Origin: Nonomuraea zeae
GTDB taxonomy: Bacteria > Actinomycetota > Actinomycetes > Streptosporangiales > Streptosporangiaceae
DNA: 53,975 nt
Assembly (NCBI RefSeq): GCF_005889725.1
Contig: NZ_VCKX01000049.1
Location: 1-53,975 of the forward strand
Reading direction: 5' to 3'
The position numbers and the translations under genes are program-made. Numbering within the stretch: position 1 is the first letter of the stretch; each line of letters starts with the position of its first letter. The notes below the pieces were generated by a model. That model worked only from the letters and a program-made list of their open reading frames with translations, was not told the DNA's origin and made no database searches. Positions 18,647-28,911 of the stretch are shown here, in pieces.

Positions 18647-18670
18647 GTTTATGTGGCTAAGTTGGACACC

Positions 18671-19108
18671 ATGACCGCATCCAGGACTCCGACCACCGCC
18701 GAGGAGCTGCGCGGCGCCGGCCTCCGGGTGACCGCCGCGCGCGTCGCGCTGCTCGAAACCGTCCGGGACGGCGACCATCTCGGCGTCGAGGCACTCGCCT
18801 CCGGAGTGCGGGATCGCGTGGGCCACATCTCCCTGCAAGCCGTGTACGAGGCACTCAACGCCCTCACCGCGGCCGGGCTCGTACGCCGCATCGAGCCCGC
18901 CGGCAGCCCGGCGCGCTTCGAGGGACGCGTGGGCGACAACCACCACCACATCGTGTGCCGGTCGTGTGGTGCCGTCGCCGACGTCGACTGCGCGGTCGGT
19001 CATGCCCCTTGCCTGCATGCGTCCGAAGACCACGGCTTCACGATCGACGAGGCCGAGGTCATCTACTGGGGCCTGTGCCCCGGCTGTTCCACCGCCCGTA
19101 GCTCCTGA
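18671..19108 (+). CDS. furA: Fur-family peroxide-responsive repressor (FurA/CatR-like)
   Basis: A 145-residue Fur-family regulator 32 bp upstream of katG. The winged helix covers about 8-80: AEELRGAGLRVTAARVALLE and ISLQAVYEALNALTAAGLV. The dimerisation and metal domain contains DNHHHIVCRSCGAVADVDC and ends CPGC; the two CxxC pairs would hold structural zinc, and the HHH stretch provides regulatory metal ligands. I used the ATG at 18671. The in-frame ATG at 18617 lies inside the repeated operator-like sequence. It is expected to repress katG and be inactivated by peroxide (established for this family in Mycobacterium and Streptomyces). Confidence 0.9.
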   Translation: MTASRTPTTAEELRGAGLRVTAARVALLETVRDGDHLGVEALASGVRDRVGHISLQAVYEALNALTAAGLVRRIEPAGSPARFEGRVGDNHHHIVCRSCGAVADVDCAVGHAPCLHASEDHGFTIDEAEVIYWGLCPGCSTARSS

Positions 19109-19125
19109 GGGCCGTATCCCCTTAG

Positions 19126-21369
<2,244 letters not shown>

Positions 21370-21384
21370 TCAGGTCTGCCGAAT

Positions 21385-21430
21385 AACGTCCAGGCTGGTC
21401 CACATGGACCGGCCTGGACGTTTCGTTTTC
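21385..21430 (+). terminator. Strong hairpin terminator after katG
   Basis: AACGTCCAGGC at 21385-21395 pairs perfectly with GCCTGGACGTT at 21412-21422. Inside, GGTCC-ACAT-GGACC forms a second stem. The hairpin is followed by TCGTTTT. Placed 15 bp after the katG stop, this is a convincing intrinsic terminator for the furA-katG operon. Confidence 0.85.
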
Positions 21431-21694
21431 CGGCTCAATAAGGACAGCTCCTGCGCGGATAATATGTCGCGACAAATGCGAGCGGTTTTCTCCGGGGTGC
21501 GGCGGAATATGAGCCCCTCTTGCGCTTTTGTCCCATACGACGGATCATTTCGAAAGATCGTCCACGACGCTCCCTTCCTGCCCCTACGGCCACCCCATCC
21601 GCCGGCCCCGCTCCCCCAGGAGACCGCACAGGGCTGCCTGCCGGGTCGCGGGGCTCGGGTACACCCCCTGCTCCACGCTCGGAAAGGACTGTTG

Positions 21695-21931
21695 ATGATC
21701 CGTCGTGCACTCATCGCCGCCGCCCTGGCCGCGACGGCCCTCGTCGCCTTCCCCGCCGGTCCCGCGCAGGCCAGGGCCTGTGCGCTCGGCTACCAGTGCG
21801 TCACCACGTACTACTCCGACAACACCGCCACCCAGGTGGTCGGCGGCCGCTTCGAGGGTTGCGACGGCTCCTACGACGAGTGGGGCGTGCGCACCGTGTA
21901 CAAGGACTGGACCGAGACCCCCTGCAGCTGA
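21695..21931 (+). CDS. DUF6289-type small secreted protein, copy 1
   Basis: A 78-residue protein. A Sec signal (MIRRALIAAALAATALVAF, then AQA-R) is followed by a small mature domain of about 50 residues with four cysteines (ACALGYQC, EGCDG, TPCS) and YYSDNTATQVVGGRF. This matches the actinobacterial DUF6289 type of small exported proteins. A GGAAAGGA site precedes the ATG. The frame stays open upstream without stops, but the upstream part is not protein-like. The 270 bp between the katG terminator and this gene contain only a likely promoter (a GATAATAT element near 21460). Function unknown. Confidence 0.75.
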   Translation: MIRRALIAAALAATALVAFPAGPAQARACALGYQCVTTYYSDNTATQVVGGRFEGCDGSYDEWGVRTVYKDWTETPCS

Positions 21932-21969
21932 CGCTCAGCGTTTCCCCCGCGATCGAGGAAGGACCCTTC

Positions 21970-22215
21970 ATGATCCGTCGCGTACTGGCCGTCGTGGCCC
22001 TGACCACCGCCGCGCTCGCCACCGTCCCGGCCGGCGCGCAGGCCGCCCCCTCCTGCCAGGCCGGCTACCTGTGCAACACCCAGTACTTCTCCGACTCCGC
22101 CCGCACCATCCTGGTCGGGGTCAAGACGGAATTCTGCAGCGGCGAGGTCTCGACCTGGGGCCGGGTCACCGGCTACCTCAAGTGGTCCGCGAGCCCCTGC
22201 TCGTCTTCCCGCTGA
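21970..22215 (+). CDS. DUF6289-type small secreted protein, copy 2
   Basis: An 81-residue paralogue of the previous gene, starting with the same MIRR and a signal peptide ending AQA-A. The mature part again has four cysteines (SCQAGYLC, EFCSGE, SPCS) and QYFSDSARTILVGVK, aligning with YYSDNTATQVVGG in copy 1. It has a GAGGAAGGA site and lies 38 bp downstream, so the two form an operon. The pair arose by tandem duplication and then diverged strongly outside the cysteines and the YFSD/YYSD motif. Function unknown; a periplasmic or extracellular cystine-stabilised domain is likely. Confidence 0.75.
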   Translation: MIRRVLAVVALTTAALATVPAGAQAAPSCQAGYLCNTQYFSDSARTILVGVKTEFCSGEVSTWGRVTGYLKWSASPCSSSR

Positions 22216-22259
22216 GCGTGCCGGCGGCCGCCGTCGCGCGGCCGCCGTCACCTGTCCGA

Positions 22260-22799
22260 TCACGCTTCTTCGAGCGCGCCGACCTCGAGCCAGTAACGCC
22301 GGGCCGGGCCGAGCTCGGTGTCCTGGATGCTCTCCAGGACACCGCCGTTGCGCTCGATCGTCCGCGCCGAGGCCACGTTGCCGGCCGCGCAGACGGCCAG
22401 CACCCGCCGCATGCCGAGCGCCCGCGCCTCGTCGAGCATCCGGCTCAGCGCCCAGGTCGCCAGTCCGCGCCCGCGCGCGGACGGCCGGACGCCGTAGCCG
22501 ATGTGGCCGGCCCATTGCACGTACTGGCTGAGCCCGTGCCTCAGGGCGATCCCGCCGAGCACCTGATCGTCCTCGACGATCCACCGGTACGTGCACAGCA
22601 CCCCGCCATCCCCGGCCGCCCTGGCCCGGTCCGACTCCCCGGCCAGCCGCGCCACCCAGGCCGCGAACCCGGCCGGCGACTCGACCGCGTCGGTCGGCAG
22701 CAGCCCGAACCCGTCCTCGTGGACGCCGGGCCCCCACTCGGCATGCGCCTCCAGCCAGGCGGCGTACAGACGCGCGGTGGGCTCGATCAGGTCAGGCAT
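22260..22799 (-). CDS. GNAT-family N-acetyltransferase
   Basis: A 179-residue single GNAT domain. YRWIVEDDQVLGGIALR, then AGHIGYGVRPSARGRGLATWALSRML (the acetyl-CoA-binding motif is RPSARGRGLATWAL), then GNVASARTIERNGGVLE near the C-terminus match the YjaB/RimJ-like acetyltransferases. The substrate is unknown. Start is the ATG at 22799. It is divergent from the SnoaL-like gene across about 100 bp that contains two palindromes. Confidence 0.85.
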   Translation of the reverse strand: MPDLIEPTARLYAAWLEAHAEWGPGVHEDGFGLLPTDAVESPAGFAAWVARLAGESDRARAAGDGGVLCTYRWIVEDDQVLGGIALRHGLSQYVQWAGHIGYGVRPSARGRGLATWALSRMLDEARALGMRRVLAVCAAGNVASARTIERNGGVLESIQDTELGPARRYWLEVGALEEA

Positions 22800-22838
22800 G
22801 ATGCGACCCTATCTGCCCGCCATGCGCCTCCGCCCTGG

Positions 22839-22872
22839 TTGACCTTCACATGATGTGACGCCCTAACGTCAC
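22839..22872 (+). promoter_or_regulatory. Promoter with inverted repeats before the SnoaL-like gene
   Basis: TTGACC at 22839-22844 (possible -35) and TAACGT at 22864-22869 (possible -10, spacing 19) frame two overlapping symmetric elements. These are CACAT-G-ATGTG at 22847-22857 and GTGACG-CCCTAA-CGTCAC at 22855-22872. The second is a perfect 6-bp inverted repeat. A repressor or activator site is likely; the cognate regulator is not identified. Confidence 0.45.
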
Positions 22873-22899
22873 GGGTTGTCGCGATCCGAAAGGGCGAAA

Positions 22900-23289
22900 A
22901 TGAGCATCGACGCCACCGGCGTTCTCGTCGAGCTGATGGACGGCTGGCAGCGGGCCTTCAGCGGACACCGGTTGACCGAGCTGGTCTCCATGTTCAGCCC
23001 GGACGCGCTGTTCCAGGGCGTCGACCCGCGGTTGCGCGTGGGTCACGCGGAGATCCGCGAGTACTACACCGGCGTCGTCCCCGGTACGACCGCCGTGGCC
23101 GAGGTGCTGCGTGCCACCCGGCCGGGCCCGGCGATCGTGGGCGGGTTCGCCGACGTGACCTTCACCGCGCCGACCGGCGGGATCCGCCGGGTGCGCCTGT
23201 CCGTCGTGGCCGGCCGGACGCCGGGAGGCGGCTGGCTCATCGAGCAGTACCACGCCACGGAGCAGCACCTGCCCGGTCCCGATCAGTGA
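22900..23289 (+). CDS. SnoaL-like / NTF2-superfamily protein
   Basis: A 129-residue protein of the cone-shaped NTF2 fold: a helical N-terminus (VLVELMDGWQRAFSGHRLTEL), then VSMFSPDALFQGVDP and RVGHAEIREYYTG, ending in beta strands with GGGWLIEQYHAT. These are the usual positions of SgcJ/EcaC/SnoaL-like proteins, which include polyketide cyclases and many proteins of unknown role. I used the ATG at 22900 with AAAGGG upstream. The stop is 2 bp from the convergent membrane-protein stop. Confidence 0.75.
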   Translation: MSIDATGVLVELMDGWQRAFSGHRLTELVSMFSPDALFQGVDPRLRVGHAEIREYYTGVVPGTTAVAEVLRATRPGPAIVGGFADVTFTAPTGGIRRVRLSVVAGRTPGGGWLIEQYHATEQHLPGPDQ

Positions 23290-23291
23290 GA

Positions 23292-23879
23292 TCAGGGCAG
23301 ATCGCGCCGGCCCGTCACCGCGATGGCCGCGATCAGCACGGCCTCCCCCGCGTTGCCCAGGATGGGCCACACCACGGCGGCGCCCGCGGTCACCAGGAGG
23401 ACGGCCGCGCCGGCGAAGAGCCAGGGCGTGCGCCGGCGTGCCCACAGCGTGACCCCGGCGGCCAGCAGGATCACGGTGGTGACCAGCGCCGCGACCGGCG
23501 GCCCCGACGGATCCGCGGAGGCGTAGCGCAAGACGTCGGCCCACCACCGGGGCTCCAGCCGCAGGCTCGCCAGGCCCACGGCGTCGAGGACGACCAGCGC
23601 CCCGGCCAGCACCCAGGCCGGTACGACGAGCCCGCGGCGCACGAGGACGGCCGCGTGCACGATGAGCAGCGGGGTGAGGACGGCGTGGGCGGCGAAGCGG
23701 CCGGTGCTGAGCGCTTCGAGTGCCGGCCCCTCGCCGATCAGCCGCCCGGCTCCGACGACCGCCGAGTCGTAGGCGACGCCGACCGCGACCACGCACGGGA
23801 TCCATAACCCCGGGCGCGCCAGTCGTACGGCCAGGACCGCCTGGATCAGGGCGAGCCCGCCGTACAGGACCGAGATCAC
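23292..23879 (-). CDS. Multi-pass membrane protein, unknown function
   Basis: A protein of about 195 residues with six or so hydrophobic helices and short loops (VISVLYGGLALIQAVLAVRL, HAVLTPLLIVHAAVLV, WVLAGALVVLDAVGLASL, a long C-terminal pair). The GTG at 23877-23879 gives a start immediately before helix 1. An ATG at 23981 would add 34 Gly/Arg-rich residues of poor quality, so the start is uncertain. No family is recognised; there is no transporter or enzyme motif. Confidence 0.6.
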   Translation of the reverse strand: MISVLYGGLALIQAVLAVRLARPGLWIPCVVAVGVAYDSAVVGAGRLIGEGPALEALSTGRFAAHAVLTPLLIVHAAVLVRRGLVVPAWVLAGALVVLDAVGLASLRLEPRWWADVLRYASADPSGPPVAALVTTVILLAAGVTLWARRRTPWLFAGAAVLLVTAGAAVVWPILGNAGEAVLIAAIAVTGRRDLP

Positions 23880-24144
23880 GAGTGACGGCCGGCGACGAGC
23901 GGGGGCAGGTCTCCGGCCGCCGGGACCTCCTGAGATCCGGAGCACCTCATCAGCACCATCGCCTCCTCGGCATCCGCGCAAGCCACCGGGGCGTTCCCGT
24001 GGAAACGCCGTTTCTTCAGGCGTAACCAGAGTGACTCAGACCTTTGGCATTTGCCTAGTCCCCGCGGCGCACTGTTGCCATAGGGGAATCACTGTTTCCA
24101 CAATCCGGGTGACAGTCGCCTCGCGTGAAAGCTGGTGAAGCATC

Positions 24145-25053
24145 ATGCGCTCCTGGTCGATCAGGATCTGCGCGGCCCTCCTGATCCCGTTGCTGTTCCT
24201 CACGGCCGCCCCCGCGGGGGCCGCCGCCGCCGACCTCTCCGCGCCGGGTTCGTACGCCGTCGGATACGCCGACGTCAGCGTCTCCGCCTCCGGCCGCTCG
24301 TTCAGCGCCCGGGTCTACTATCCGGCGACCTCGGCGGGAAGCGGCACCGCCGTCGCCGCCGGGCAGTTTCCGGTGACGGCCTTCGGCCACGGGTTCTTCC
24401 AGAGCATCAGCAAGTACGCCTCCCTGGGCGGTCACTGGGCCTCCTGGGGCACCATCACGATCCTGCCGACCTCACAGGGCGGCCTGTTCCCCAGCCACAG
24501 CGCCTTCGCCGACGACCTGAACGCCGCGCTGACCTGGATGGTCGCGCAGAACACCACCGCCGGGTCGCGGTTCAACGCCCACGTGCGCACCAACCGGCTG
24601 GGGCTGTCAGGTCACTCGATGGGCGGCGGCGCCAGCGTCCTGGCCGCCGCGCGCAACTCCTCGGTGCGGACGGTGACGAACCTCGCCGCCGCCGAGACCA
24701 ACCCGTCGGCCAAGGCCGCCGCGGCGACCACCTCCGTCCCCATGCAGCTGGTGGCCGGCTCGGCGGACACCGTCGCGGGCCCGTCCGGCAACCAGATCCC
24801 CATCTACAACGCCAAGCTCGCCCCCAAGCAGCTGCGCACGATCGTCGGCGGCTTCCACTGCGGCTTCACCGACTCCGGCGGCCTCGGCTGCGACAGCGGC
24901 TCGATCACCCGGGCCGCCCAGCAGGCGATCACCCGCCGCGTGACCACCGCCTGGCTGCTGTACTACCTCCACGACGACACCACCCAGTACGACGCCGTCT
25001 GGGGCACCTCCGCCCAGACCGACCCGGCCGTCCAGTTCCTCGGCGTGCAGTGA
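24145..25053 (+). CDS. Secreted alpha/beta hydrolase (chlorophyllase/cutinase-like)
   Basis: A 302-residue protein with a Sec signal (1-29, AAAAD junction) and an alpha/beta-hydrolase fold. The nucleophile elbow is GHSMGGGAS (Ser158). The likely acid is Asp208 in VAGSADTV and the likely base is His238 in GGFHCGF. Cys239 and Cys249 may form a disulfide. The GHSMGGG elbow with the downstream GSAD and the GGFHC end resembles actinobacterial secreted esterases of the polyester hydrolase/chlorophyllase group. The exact substrate (polyester, lipid ester, other) cannot be told. The stop is 3 bp from the convergent regulator gene. Confidence 0.85.
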   Translation: MRSWSIRICAALLIPLLFLTAAPAGAAAADLSAPGSYAVGYADVSVSASGRSFSARVYYPATSAGSGTAVAAGQFPVTAFGHGFFQSISKYASLGGHWASWGTITILPTSQGGLFPSHSAFADDLNAALTWMVAQNTTAGSRFNAHVRTNRLGLSGHSMGGGASVLAAARNSSVRTVTNLAAAETNPSAKAAAATTSVPMQLVAGSADTVAGPSGNQIPIYNAKLAPKQLRTIVGGFHCGFTDSGGLGCDSGSITRAAQQAITRRVTTAWLLYYLHDDTTQYDAVWGTSAQTDPAVQFLGVQ

Positions 25054-25056
25054 CCC

Positions 25057-25701
25057 CTACTCCGGCGCACCCGTCCCCGCCGGGGGCGGGTGCAGGGCCG
25101 GCGGCCACACGCCGGGCACGAACAGGCCCAGCACGAACGCCCGCCCGGCCAGCGCCGACCGGCTCTCCGCGCCGAGCTTGGCGCGCAGCCGTACCAGGTG
25201 ATAGTCCACCGCCTGCCGGGTCAGGTACAGCCGCCGGGCGATCTGCGCGTTGGACGCGCCCGCGGCGACCAGCCGCAGCACCTCTCCCTGGAGCGAGCCC
25301 AGCGCGGGCGCCACGGAGGACATCTCGTCCAGCACCGCCACGGCCCGCCACGGCAGGCCGTCCGCCCGGTGTTCGACGGAGGCGCTGACCCGGGCGCAGA
25401 TCACGGCACCGTCCCCGCGGACGAGCCGCACCCGGGTCCGGTAGACCGCCAGCTGCCCGAAGGCCAGCATCCGCCAGTAGGGCCGCTGAGTGTCGATCTC
25501 GCCGGGCGCGAGCAGCTCTTCCGCCAGGATGCCGCCCAGCTCCTCGGCCGTACGGGCCATCGCCGCGTGGAAGGCGGGATTGCTCTCCCTGATCCGGCCG
25601 AGCCCGTCCACCGCCGCGATGGGGATCCGGGCGCGTTCGAAGTACACCTGGTACGAGCCCTTCATGACCGCACCATAATCTGCCCCGGACGTTCCATCCA
25701 T
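25057..25701 (-). CDS. PAS-LuxR transcriptional regulator
   Basis: A 214-residue regulator. The PAS-like domain (about 15-130) includes YFERARIPIAAVDGLGRIRE and SNPAFHAAMARTAEELGG. The C-terminal LuxR HTH includes LQGEVLRLVAAGASNAQIA and YLTRQAVDYHLVRLRAKLGAE. This layout is that of PAS-LuxR regulators known from actinomycete secondary metabolism (PimM-like), although many act elsewhere. ATGs at 25701 and 25665 are both possible starts. Its target may be the neighbouring secreted hydrolase, with which it converges, or the tct operon; neither is shown by the sequence. Confidence 0.8.
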   Translation of the reverse strand: MDGTSGADYGAVMKGSYQVYFERARIPIAAVDGLGRIRESNPAFHAAMARTAEELGGILAEELLAPGEIDTQRPYWRMLAFGQLAVYRTRVRLVRGDGAVICARVSASVEHRADGLPWRAVAVLDEMSSVAPALGSLQGEVLRLVAAGASNAQIARRLYLTRQAVDYHLVRLRAKLGAESRSALAGRAFVLGLFVPGVWPPALHPPPAGTGAPE

Positions 25702-25740
25702 GGCCTGGGGAAGATCGGACGCCCCGCGGATCAGCAGCCC

Positions 25741-27246
25741 CTACTCCTCCTCGGCGAACACCACCTCGCGGCGCCTGCGGATCGCCGGGAGGGCGGCGAC
25801 GACGAGCGCCGCCACGGCCAGGGCCAGGAGCACCGCCGAGATCGGCCGGGTCAGGAAGACCGAGGCGTCGCCGCGGGAGATGATGAGCGCCCGCCGCAGG
25901 TTCTCCTCCAGCAGGGGGCCGAGCACGAAGCCGAGCAGCAGCGGCGCCGGCTCGCAGCCGCACTTGATCAGGATGTAGCCCAGGATCCCGAAGAACACGA
26001 TCGCGTAGACGTCGAACGCGTTGAACCCCAGGGAGTAGGTGCCGATCGCCGCGAACAGGATGATCATCGGGAACAGCACCTGGTACGGGATGCGCAGCAT
26101 GCGCACCCAGACGCCGATCAGCGGCAGGTTCAGCAGCACGAGCAGCACGTTGCCGATCCACATCGACGCGATCAGGCCCCAGAACAGCTCCGGCTCGTCG
26201 GTGATGACGTTCGGCCCCGGGGTGATGCCGTGCACGATGAACGCCCCGACCATCAGCGCCATGACCGGGTGGGCCGGCAGGCCCAGGGTCAGCAGCGGGA
26301 TGAAGGACGTCTGCGCGGCGGCGTTGTTCGCCGACTCGGGGCCGGCGACGCCCTCGATCGCGCCGTGGCCGAATTCCTGCTGCCGTTTCGAGACCCGCTT
26401 CTCGACGGCGTACGAGGTGAAGGAGGCCAGCACGTGGCCGCCGCCGGGCAGGACGCCGAGCGCGGCGCCCAGGCCGGTGCCCCGCAGGATCGGGCCGACC
26501 ATCCGGCGCCGGTCCTCGCGGGTGGGCCAGAGGTTCTTGACCCTGCTGATGACCGCCGTGCGGGTGTGCTCGTTCTCCAGGTTGCGCAGGATCTCGGCCA
26601 CCCCGAACATGCCGACCGCGACCGACACGAAGTCGATGCCGCCGTACAGCTCGCGCTGGTCGAACACGAAGCGGGGCGTGCCGGTGTAGATGTCCTGGCC
26701 GACCGTCCCGAGCAGCACGCCGAGCGCGATCATCGCCAGCGCCTTGAGCGCCGTGCCGCGCGCCAGCGCGATCGACACGATCAGGCCGACCAGCACCAGC
26801 GAGAAGTATTCGGCCGGCCCGAACTGCAACGCGACCCGGGCCAGCGGCGGAGCGGCGACCGCCAGCACGACGGTGGACACCGTACCGGCGATGAAGGACC
26901 CGATCGCGGCGGCGGCCAGCGCCGCGCCGGCCCGCCCCTGCCGGGCCATCTCGTGCCCGTCCAGCGCGGTGACCGCGGCCGACGACTCGCCGGGCAGGTT
27001 GATCAGGATGGCGGTCGTCGAGCCGCCGTACTGTGCGCCGTAATAGATGCCGGCCAGCATGATCAGCGCCGTCACCGGCTCGAAGTTGAACGTGATCGGC
27101 AGCAGCATCGCCACCGTGGCCGTCGGCCCGATGCCGGGCAGCACGCCGACCATCGTCCCGAGCAGCACTCCGACGAAGCAGTAGAGGACGTTCTGGATGA
27201 GCAGGGCGGTGGAGAAGCCCAGGGCGAGGTTGTCGAGTAGTTCCAT
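25741..27246 (-). CDS. tctA: Tripartite tricarboxylate transporter, large permease
   Basis: A 501-residue, roughly 12-helix membrane protein. It contains the TctA signatures VGVLPGIGPTATVAMLLPITF and GIYYGAQYGGSTTAILINLPGE, and their inverted-repeat counterpart GLGAALGVLPGGGHVLASF. Length and motif order are normal for TctA. It forms the main transport channel. It is the last gene of tctCBA and follows tctB by 21 bp. The final residues are a charged tail (IRRRREVVFAEEE). Confidence 0.93.
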   Translation of the reverse strand: MELLDNLALGFSTALLIQNVLYCFVGVLLGTMVGVLPGIGPTATVAMLLPITFNFEPVTALIMLAGIYYGAQYGGSTTAILINLPGESSAAVTALDGHEMARQGRAGAALAAAAIGSFIAGTVSTVVLAVAAPPLARVALQFGPAEYFSLVLVGLIVSIALARGTALKALAMIALGVLLGTVGQDIYTGTPRFVFDQRELYGGIDFVSVAVGMFGVAEILRNLENEHTRTAVISRVKNLWPTREDRRRMVGPILRGTGLGAALGVLPGGGHVLASFTSYAVEKRVSKRQQEFGHGAIEGVAGPESANNAAAQTSFIPLLTLGLPAHPVMALMVGAFIVHGITPGPNVITDEPELFWGLIASMWIGNVLLVLLNLPLIGVWVRMLRIPYQVLFPMIILFAAIGTYSLGFNAFDVYAIVFFGILGYILIKCGCEPAPLLLGFVLGPLLEENLRRALIISRGDASVFLTRPISAVLLALAVAALVVAALPAIRRRREVVFAEEE

Positions 27247-27267
27247 GCCTCAATCCGGGGTGCCGCG

Positions 27268-27729
27268 TCAGAACCCCAGCCAGGGGCCCCATAACGGGAT
27301 CCGCAGCTGAAGTCCGACGACGAAGATGAGCGTGCTGGCGAGGGTCAGCCCGGCCGCCACGGCCAGGGCCGTGAGCGGCCGTACGCGCGTGCTGGCCAGC
27401 GTGGTGAGCAGGGCGGTCACCGCCGACGTCGGCACGAAGCCGAGGCCGCGCACGGTGAATCCGAAGAACAGGACCGCGAGCACGATGACGCCGACCGCCC
27501 GCCAGGGGATCGGCCCGAACGAGATCACCTCACCGGCGATGAGCCCCTTGATGACGATCGCCAGGCCCATGGCGGCCACCAGCACGCCGACCAGCAGCGG
27601 GAAGGCGCCGGGGCCCATCCGCAGCGGGGTGCCCAGCTCGTAGCCGAGCGCCCCCACCACGAATGCGCCACCGATCAGGATGAAGATCCCCCCGGCCAGG
27701 ACGTCCGGGAAGGACCGGCGGCGCTCCAC
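27268..27729 (-). CDS. tctB: Tripartite tricarboxylate transporter, small permease
   Basis: A 153-residue protein with four predicted membrane helices: the first at 10-30 (VLAGGIFILIGGAFVVGAL), then LRMGPGAFPLLVGVLVAAMGL, the family motif around the second helix. Two further helices lie at the C-terminus. Size and MGPGAFP motif match TctB. It lies 1 bp downstream of the binding-protein gene, so tctC and tctB are tightly coupled. Together with TctA it forms the membrane complex. Confidence 0.9.
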   Translation of the reverse strand: MERRRSFPDVLAGGIFILIGGAFVVGALGYELGTPLRMGPGAFPLLVGVLVAAMGLAIVIKGLIAGEVISFGPIPWRAVGVIVLAVLFFGFTVRGLGFVPTSAVTALLTTLASTRVRPLTALAVAAGLTLASTLIFVVGLQLRIPLWGPWLGF

Positions 27730-27730
27730 C

Positions 27731-28768
27731 TCAGGAGGCCTTGACGCCGGCGTCGGCGATGACCTTCGCCCAGGTGCCGAGCTGCTCTTCGAGCTTGGTC
27801 CGGTGCGCCTGCGGGGTCGCGTCCCCGGCCGGGACCGGCGCGGTGCCGAGCTTGGCCATCTGGTCGATGACCTTCTGGTCGGCCAGTGCCGTCTTCAGCG
27901 CCTCGGACAGTTTCTGGACGACGTCCTGCGGCGTGCCCTTCGGGACGTAGAGACCGTGCCAGACGCTGACCTGGAGCTTGGGCAGCCCGGCCTCGGCCGT
28001 GGTGGGCAGGTCGGGCAGGCTCTTCACCCGCTCCGGCGTGGTGACCGCGTACGCCTTCACCTCGCCCGCGGAGATCTGGCCGCTGGTGTTGGTCGTCTGG
28101 TCGCACATGAAGTCGACCTGGCCGCCGACGAGGTCGGTCAGCGCGGGGCCGGTGCCCTCGTACGGGACCTCCTGGAGCTTGACCCCGGCCGCGGTCTGGA
28201 ACAGCAGCCCGCACAGGTGGGAGGCGGCGCCGATGCCGGCGTTGGCGAGCGTGACCTTGTTCGCGTTCGCCTTCACGTAGGTGACGAGCTCCTGGAGCGT
28301 CTTGGGCTCGAAGTCCTTGCGGGCGACGATCGTCATCGGCACCTCGGTGACGAGCCCGACCATCTCGAAGCTCTCAAGCGGCTTGTAGCCCAGGTTCTGG
28401 TACAGGGCGGGGGCCGTCGACATGCCGATGTGGTGCATGAGGACGGTGTAGCCGTCCGGATCGGCCCGCGCGACCTCGCCGGCGCCGACCGTGCCGCCCG
28501 CGCCCTCGACGTTCTGTACGACGATCTTGGTGCCGAGCTTGGCGGCCATCGGCTCGGCGATCATGCGGGTGACGGTGTCCGTCGGGCCGCCCGCGCTGAA
28601 CGGGACGACGAACGTGATGTTCTGCTCCGGGTAACCACCGGTGGCGCCGCCGCTGGAGGTGGCTCCGCCGGTGGTGCCCGAGTTGCCGGAACACGCGGCG
28701 GCGAGCGAAACGACGCCGATCGCGGCGATCATCCGCGCGGCGGCCCGGTACCGGCTGGTCGTTCTCAT
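27731..28768 (-). CDS. tctC: Tripartite tricarboxylate transporter substrate-binding lipoprotein
   Basis: A 345-residue Bug/TctC receptor. Residues 1-25 form a lipoprotein signal with lipobox LAAAC (Cys26). A Gly/Ser/Thr linker precedes the two-lobed domain, which starts YPEQNITFVVPFSAGGPTD and includes GTVGAGEVARADPDGYTVL and ANAGIGAASHL, typical TctC motifs that contact a dicarboxylate or tricarboxylate ligand. The Gram-positive lipoprotein anchor is expected for an actinobacterium. A GAGGAGG site precedes the ATG. Divergent from the two-component genes across 143 bp that contain a GCGCATGCGC palindrome at 28787-28796. Confidence 0.93.
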   Translation of the reverse strand: MRTTSRYRAAARMIAAIGVVSLAAACSGNSGTTGGATSSGGATGGYPEQNITFVVPFSAGGPTDTVTRMIAEPMAAKLGTKIVVQNVEGAGGTVGAGEVARADPDGYTVLMHHIGMSTAPALYQNLGYKPLESFEMVGLVTEVPMTIVARKDFEPKTLQELVTYVKANANKVTLANAGIGAASHLCGLLFQTAAGVKLQEVPYEGTGPALTDLVGGQVDFMCDQTTNTSGQISAGEVKAYAVTTPERVKSLPDLPTTAEAGLPKLQVSVWHGLYVPKGTPQDVVQKLSEALKTALADQKVIDQMAKLGTAPVPAGDATPQAHRTKLEEQLGTWAKVIADAGVKAS

Positions 28769-28911
28769 ATCGCAGCCTCCTCCTCAGCGCATGCGCATCC
28801 GTCGGTGAGTGCGCGGCCTCAGTCTCGGACAGCGGGGGCGCGGATGGTGTCAGAGGAATCCCAAGAACTGAAGGGCTGACACGAGCGGCGATCCGGGCTT
28901 TACAATCCGGT

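Noticed and set aside
25090..27240. A 716-codon plus-strand frame opposite tctA and the PAS-LuxR gene
   Set aside because: Composition of Arg/Gln/His/Asp repeats typical of GC-rich antisense, no hydrophobic or domain pattern.
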